A stretch of DNA of 33,949 bases from Empedobacter sedimenti (GTDB taxonomy: Bacteria > Bacteroidota > Bacteroidia > Flavobacteriales > Weeksellaceae), in assembly GCF_030005555.1 (NCBI RefSeq), contig NZ_JASCQG010000019.1:1-33949 (forward strand). The letters run 5' to 3'. Of this stretch, positions 30,607 through 33,949 are shown piece after piece (position 1 is the stretch's first letter; every line of letters starts with the position of its first letter). Below the pieces are notes generated by a model that was not told where the DNA came from, did no database searches, and saw nothing but the letters and a program-made list of their open reading frames with translations. The translations under genes and the position numbers were made by a program.

Positions 30607-33525
30607 TTATTCATTACAAGATTTTGAAATACATTTCCAAGTTGTTCCGTTATATAATTTGATACAGCTTGCACTAGTGTCATAAATTAACATTCCTTCC
30701 TGTGGTTGAAGAACATTTGTAGAGCTAGAAACTCTAGAAATTACCAGACCTTTATTCTTTGATTCTAACACAATAAATCCATTTGGAACATCGGCTGGCC
30801 ATGTTGATCTTGGAGAAGCTAAAGAAGATATTCCTACACTTGTGGATGGTATTCCTGCAGTTGAAAAATCGCCTTGTTTAACACATATATTATTTTGACA
30901 AATTAGATTTCCATCATTAGCGGTTGGGTTGCTTGCATCTATTTTAAGATTGAATACTTTAATATTGTTGAAAGCACTTATTAAAGAAAAAACTTCAAAT
31001 TTAATTTCATCAAATGGTTTAGTTGCTCGGAATCCATAATTTCTTTTTCCTGTTCCAATTGATAATATGATCGATAAATCAAGTAAACTTGCATCATTTG
31101 CTACCTCTTGTAAAACACCATTTAGATACGTTTTGACAAAGAATCCTTCTAAAACGTCTGCCTGAAGAAGATAAGGAACATCTTCTATTGTAAATCCTAC
31201 GTAGGTACCACTCGGATATTTGTTTGTTAAATCTAAAACACTTATTCCTACTGTTCCTCCAGCTCCAACATTCATGTTTAAAGTTGTATAATCCGTAGCT
31301 GATGGAGTAATTAAGTTTTGAGCGTTGTCAACTCCACACAGAGCACAAGCGAGTCCTTCTGGTCCTGTTTTAAATTGATTTATGACTACTGGATGATTAG
31401 GTGTGTTTTCAATAGGCTGATTAGTGCTACAGTCAATAGGATTTTGACATGGATTCATAATGTATAAATCGTATATTTTAACGGTTCCTAATGAAATACC
31501 TACTGGTTGTTCATAAATTAATTGTATTTCATCAAATGCAGCAGGTGCCTTGAACCCTAATGTTTTTCGAATATTTGTCGCGACATTTGCACCCAAAAGG
31601 AAATTGCTTCCTTCTATAATCCCTACTTGTGCATTATTCCTTAATAAACGAAGTTTTAATTTAGGCAAAACAGCTACATTAATTAAACTTGTAAATTCAA
31701 CATCAAAAGAAACATATGCTCCTACGCTAAAAGGTGTCAATTGTTTGTGTATAGCAATTGTCGCTGTACTAAGTGCTCCCACTGGAATATTAATGCTAGC
31801 ATATGTTAAAGGATTGTTATCTAAAATATGGTCAATATCTACAATATTACCGACTGTTGCAATACCTGTTACCCCTGTATTATTACCAATACTAACTGGA
31901 TATTGATTTTTCCCTATTAATGTATTCGTATTACACGCAAATGCTGCTCCTTCACAAAATTGTTTGACAATCATATTATAAATTCTTGTCTCACCTAACA
32001 GATCAACACTCAATAATGTTGACATTCTAAACTGAACCTCATCAAATGGTTTTGTTGTAACAAAACCGACAACACTGCGTGGCGCACTGCCTAAAACGCC
32101 TACATTTAATAATAACGAATTTGAATTTGATGTTTCTTGCTCTACTCCATTTAAATAAGTTCTGATTGAAATCCCACCTAATAGATTAACATTTAACAAA
32201 TTTGCATTCGAAATTTCAAATCCTGCAAAATATCCTGCATTAAATTGCTGACCACTTGTCGCTACAGATAAGGATGCTGTGCTTGCTACAGAAGCAGTTA
32301 CATTAATTGAAGCATAATCATTTATGTCACTATTCATAACATTATTTGAATTACTTATTGAAGCAACAGTCACTCCTCCCGTACCTGTACGAATTTGTTG
32401 GACAATTGCTGGATAAGTAGGAGCTATAATTCTAGTATCTACATTACAAGAGGGCGCTGGTCCGTTACAATTACTTTTTACCACCAAATTATAAATCTGG
32501 GTTGATCCAAATACATTATGTCCTAGCAGATTTGTCTGTACATATTGAACCTCATTAAATGATTTAGTTGTCGTGAATCCTACTTCAGCCCTGTTAGCAC
32601 CTCCTAATAAAGATAAACTAACGAGTAAGGTATTGCTATTCGATGTTTCTTGTAAAACACCATTCAAATAAGTGACGATTTTTGTTCCGTTTAATAAATC
32701 TAAATTGAGTAGATTGGTGTTTGAAATCTCAAATCCAGCAAAAGATCCTGCATCATATGTTTTATTCAAATCTTTTATCGATACTTGAGCTGAAGCACCT
32801 ACTGCAACCCCTAAAGACATTGTAGCAAAATCTGTTGTATCGCTATTGACAATGTTTCCAATGTTTGTAATGTTGCCTACTGTCAGACCGCTTGTTCCTG
32901 TTTTATTGTACTCATAATTAACGACAGCGGCAAAATTATTCTCTATAATTCGTGTACTTGTATTACAGACTAAAGTCTGCGGAGTTGCACATGATGTGAT
33001 GGTATAAACATAGTTAATATCTGTTACTGTTATACCCAATGTTGTGACTGTAACCCTTATTTTATTAAACGGTTTAGTTGAAGTTACTCCAAGGTTTCTA
33101 TTGGAAGCAGAAACTGCTGAGATAGGTACGGTAACCTCTATATAGTCACCAGTCGCGACTGTATTTAAATAAGTTTCAACTCGGTATGTTGTTGATAAAG
33201 CAACTGCACTTGTTTCAGATAAAACAACTCCTGCATAAGTTCCGGCAGGATAATTAATAGAGTTATTTTGAACCTCAATAAATGCTGTTGGATTAATCAG
33301 TACTGATGTCCAGGTTGCTGCATTTGTTAAATCTGTGTCTGTTAACCTGTTTTTATTTGAGAATTGATCCCCTATAACTTGTGAAGAATTAACGGTAAGC
33401 GCATTTACTGCTGTAAAATTATTTGTCGTCCAGGTAACCGGAGAATTGCATGTTCCTTGCCCGTATACCCAATTAAATAAGCATAGAGATAGGAACAGAA
33501 ATAAATTAGGGACAATATTTTTCAT
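30607..33525 (-). CDS. Large exported protein with five ~165-residue repeats (972 aa)
   Basis: A signal peptide (residues 1-23, ending V-Y-G-Q) leads into five homologous repeats, each opening with Cys: C26, C187, C360, C531 and C699. Each has a T-x-x-I...Y-A-S/T-I/L-N strand, an A-G-x-F/Y-A/V-G-F-E-I block, an x-T-Y-L-N-G-V-x-Q-E motif, a G-F-x-T-T-K-P-F-D-E-V/I-Q strand, and an I-Y-N-L-x-V-K end. The third is the most diverged. Residues 866-972 carry a linker and one copy of the surface module (V-L-E-S-K-N-K-G-L-V-I-S, then G-M-L-I-Y-D-T, then Y-N-G-T-T-W-K-C). The protein is beta-rich, Thr/Asn-rich and probably adhesive or structural at the surface. I see no typical type IX sorting domain. 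Confidence 0.85.
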   Translation of the reverse strand: MKNIVPNLFLFLSLCLFNWVYGQGTCNSPVTWTTNNFTAVNALTVNSSQVIGDQFSNKNRLTDTDLTNAATWTSVLINPTAFIEVQNNSINYPAGTYAGVVLSETSAVALSTTYRVETYLNTVATGDYIEVTVPISAVSASNRNLGVTSTKPFNKIRVTVTTLGITVTDINYVYTITSCATPQTLVCNTSTRIIENNFAAVVNYEYNKTGTSGLTVGNITNIGNIVNSDTTDFATMSLGVAVGASAQVSIKDLNKTYDAGSFAGFEISNTNLLNLDLLNGTKIVTYLNGVLQETSNSNTLLVSLSLLGGANRAEVGFTTTKSFNEVQYVQTNLLGHNVFGSTQIYNLVVKSNCNGPAPSCNVDTRIIAPTYPAIVQQIRTGTGGVTVASISNSNNVMNSDINDYASINVTASVASTASLSVATSGQQFNAGYFAGFEISNANLLNVNLLGGISIRTYLNGVEQETSNSNSLLLNVGVLGSAPRSVVGFVTTKPFDEVQFRMSTLLSVDLLGETRIYNMIVKQFCEGAAFACNTNTLIGKNQYPVSIGNNTGVTGIATVGNIVDIDHILDNNPLTYASINIPVGALSTATIAIHKQLTPFSVGAYVSFDVEFTSLINVAVLPKLKLRLLRNNAQVGIIEGSNFLLGANVATNIRKTLGFKAPAAFDEIQLIYEQPVGISLGTVKIYDLYIMNPCQNPIDCSTNQPIENTPNHPVVINQFKTGPEGLACALCGVDNAQNLITPSATDYTTLNMNVGAGGTVGISVLDLTNKYPSGTYVGFTIEDVPYLLQADVLEGFFVKTYLNGVLQEVANDASLLDLSIILSIGTGKRNYGFRATKPFDEIKFEVFSLISAFNNIKVFNLKIDASNPTANDGNLICQNNICVKQGDFSTAGIPSTSVGISSLASPRSTWPADVPNGFIVLESKNKGLVISRVSSSTNVLQPQEGMLIYDTSASCIKLYNGTTWKCISKSCNE

Positions 33526-33949
33526 GTTTATAGTAGTTGTTTAATTAATAAATCTTTAGTTGGCAGTAGAAATATTAATTAACAAAATAAACAATGAAGG
33601 AGAGCGTATTTTTAAGTTAGACAAGCAGATTGCGTAATCGCAATATATAAATATATACATTCTTTTCTTCAAAATAATAAATGAACAATAAAAACCATAA
33701 AATATTAAAATTGCAAGAAATTAAATCGATTAAGTCAACTCAAAAAAATATATTGATTTGCACTTTTTATACAATAATTTCTCATTCATAAAAAAATTCT
33801 TAATAAATCGAACAAACCTTCTATTTTTTTAATAGTTGTTCAAATATTTTAATTTAGATAGTAATTATCCTATGTAATCTTCCCTAAAAACCGGACCGTT
33901 TAAAAATATAGTTTATTAACTTAGGGATAATTATGAAACAGAGCAATTT
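33526..33949. other. Upstream region of the surface operon and window edge
   Basis: ATTGCG (33629-33634) and CGCAAT (33639-33644) form an inverted repeat around TAAT, about 105 bases before the surface gene start, a possible operator. TCCCTAA (33881-33887) and TTAGGGA (33921-33927) are inverted repeats enclosing a GC-richer patch AACCGGACCGTT. An ATG at 33933 begins M-K-Q-S-N and runs off the window, so a + strand gene may start there. The rest is AT-rich with no gene seen. Confidence 0.35.

Noticed and set aside
31550-31906. 118-codon + strand frame inside the large surface gene
   Set aside because: It is antisense to the third repeat of the 972-residue protein, whose frame is clearly coding by internal repetition.
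33890-33912. About 18 of 20 bases match istA sequence around its A7 run (GGACCGTTYAAAAA)
   Set aside because: The match is short and AT-rich with no flanking similarity, so it is most likely chance rather than a second IS relic.

Overview
This is a low-GC stretch of a chromosome from a member of the Bacteroidota, most likely class Flavobacteriia. The signs are TAnnTTTG-type -7 boxes, no Shine-Dalgarno sites, a bacillithiol-linked YtxJ protein, a CrtZ/CrtYcd-type zeaxanthin gene set, the four-gene ligase/Lhr/PdeM repair cluster, and large repetitive exported proteins. A Weeksellaceae-like host (Empedobacter/Chryseobacterium group) is an inference from gene content, not a proven identification.

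Region 1 (1-7100) is an accessory, partly decayed island. Two near-identical ytxJ genes (526-858 and 4666-4998) bracket two toxin-antitoxin modules. The first is a three-gene HipBST-type kinase system on the + strand (1017-2534), with three regularly spaced GTGC-N8-GCAC palindromes before and over the hipB start. The second is an AbiEi/AbiEii pair on the - strand (2802-4398), with a perfect 13-bp inverted repeat lying on its -7 box. Beyond them are a gene fragment, a WYL-domain regulator broken by two in-frame stops, and a small unknown gene. Three diverged copies of a ~100-bp repeat are scattered through the island. Each can encode, on the - strand, a short peptide with a T-F-C-I motif.

Region 2 (7177-14484) is one tightly packed ten-gene + strand operon. 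It holds a MarR-family regulator, an exported hydroxyisourate-hydrolase-like protein, CrtI, CrtB, an unknown exported helical protein, an SRPBCC protein, CrtZ, a CrtYcd-type lycopene cyclase, a lipocalin lipoprotein and a photolyase/cryptochrome. GGPP would be turned into phytoene, lycopene, beta-carotene and zeaxanthin, with DNA photorepair co-expressed, so it looks like a light and oxidative-stress protection operon.

Region 3 (14881-20151) carries ferrochelatase, a graveyard of IS3- and IS982-type remnants, a large catalase with a C-terminal DJ-1/PfpI-like domain, a small unknown protein, a frameshifted pyridoxamine-phosphate-oxidase-like stress protein and a GlsB/YeaQ-type membrane protein. 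The theme is heme supply and stress defence.

Region 4 (20229-27063) holds an SDR oxidoreductase followed by the ligase-associated DNA repair cluster: MBL-fold exonuclease, ATP-dependent ligase, Lhr-type helicase and PdeM phosphoesterase. The last three overlap by 4 bases.

Region 5 (27207-29981) is an IS21-family element with istA (broken or recoded at an A7 run) and istB, flanked by 23-24-bp subterminal repeats. It sits inside a small open frame that is restored exactly if the element is removed.

Region 6 (30021-33525, - strand) is a two-gene operon of exported surface proteins: a 972-residue protein with five ~165-residue repeats and a 167-residue partner sharing its C-terminal module. No tRNA, rRNA or CRISPR array was seen.
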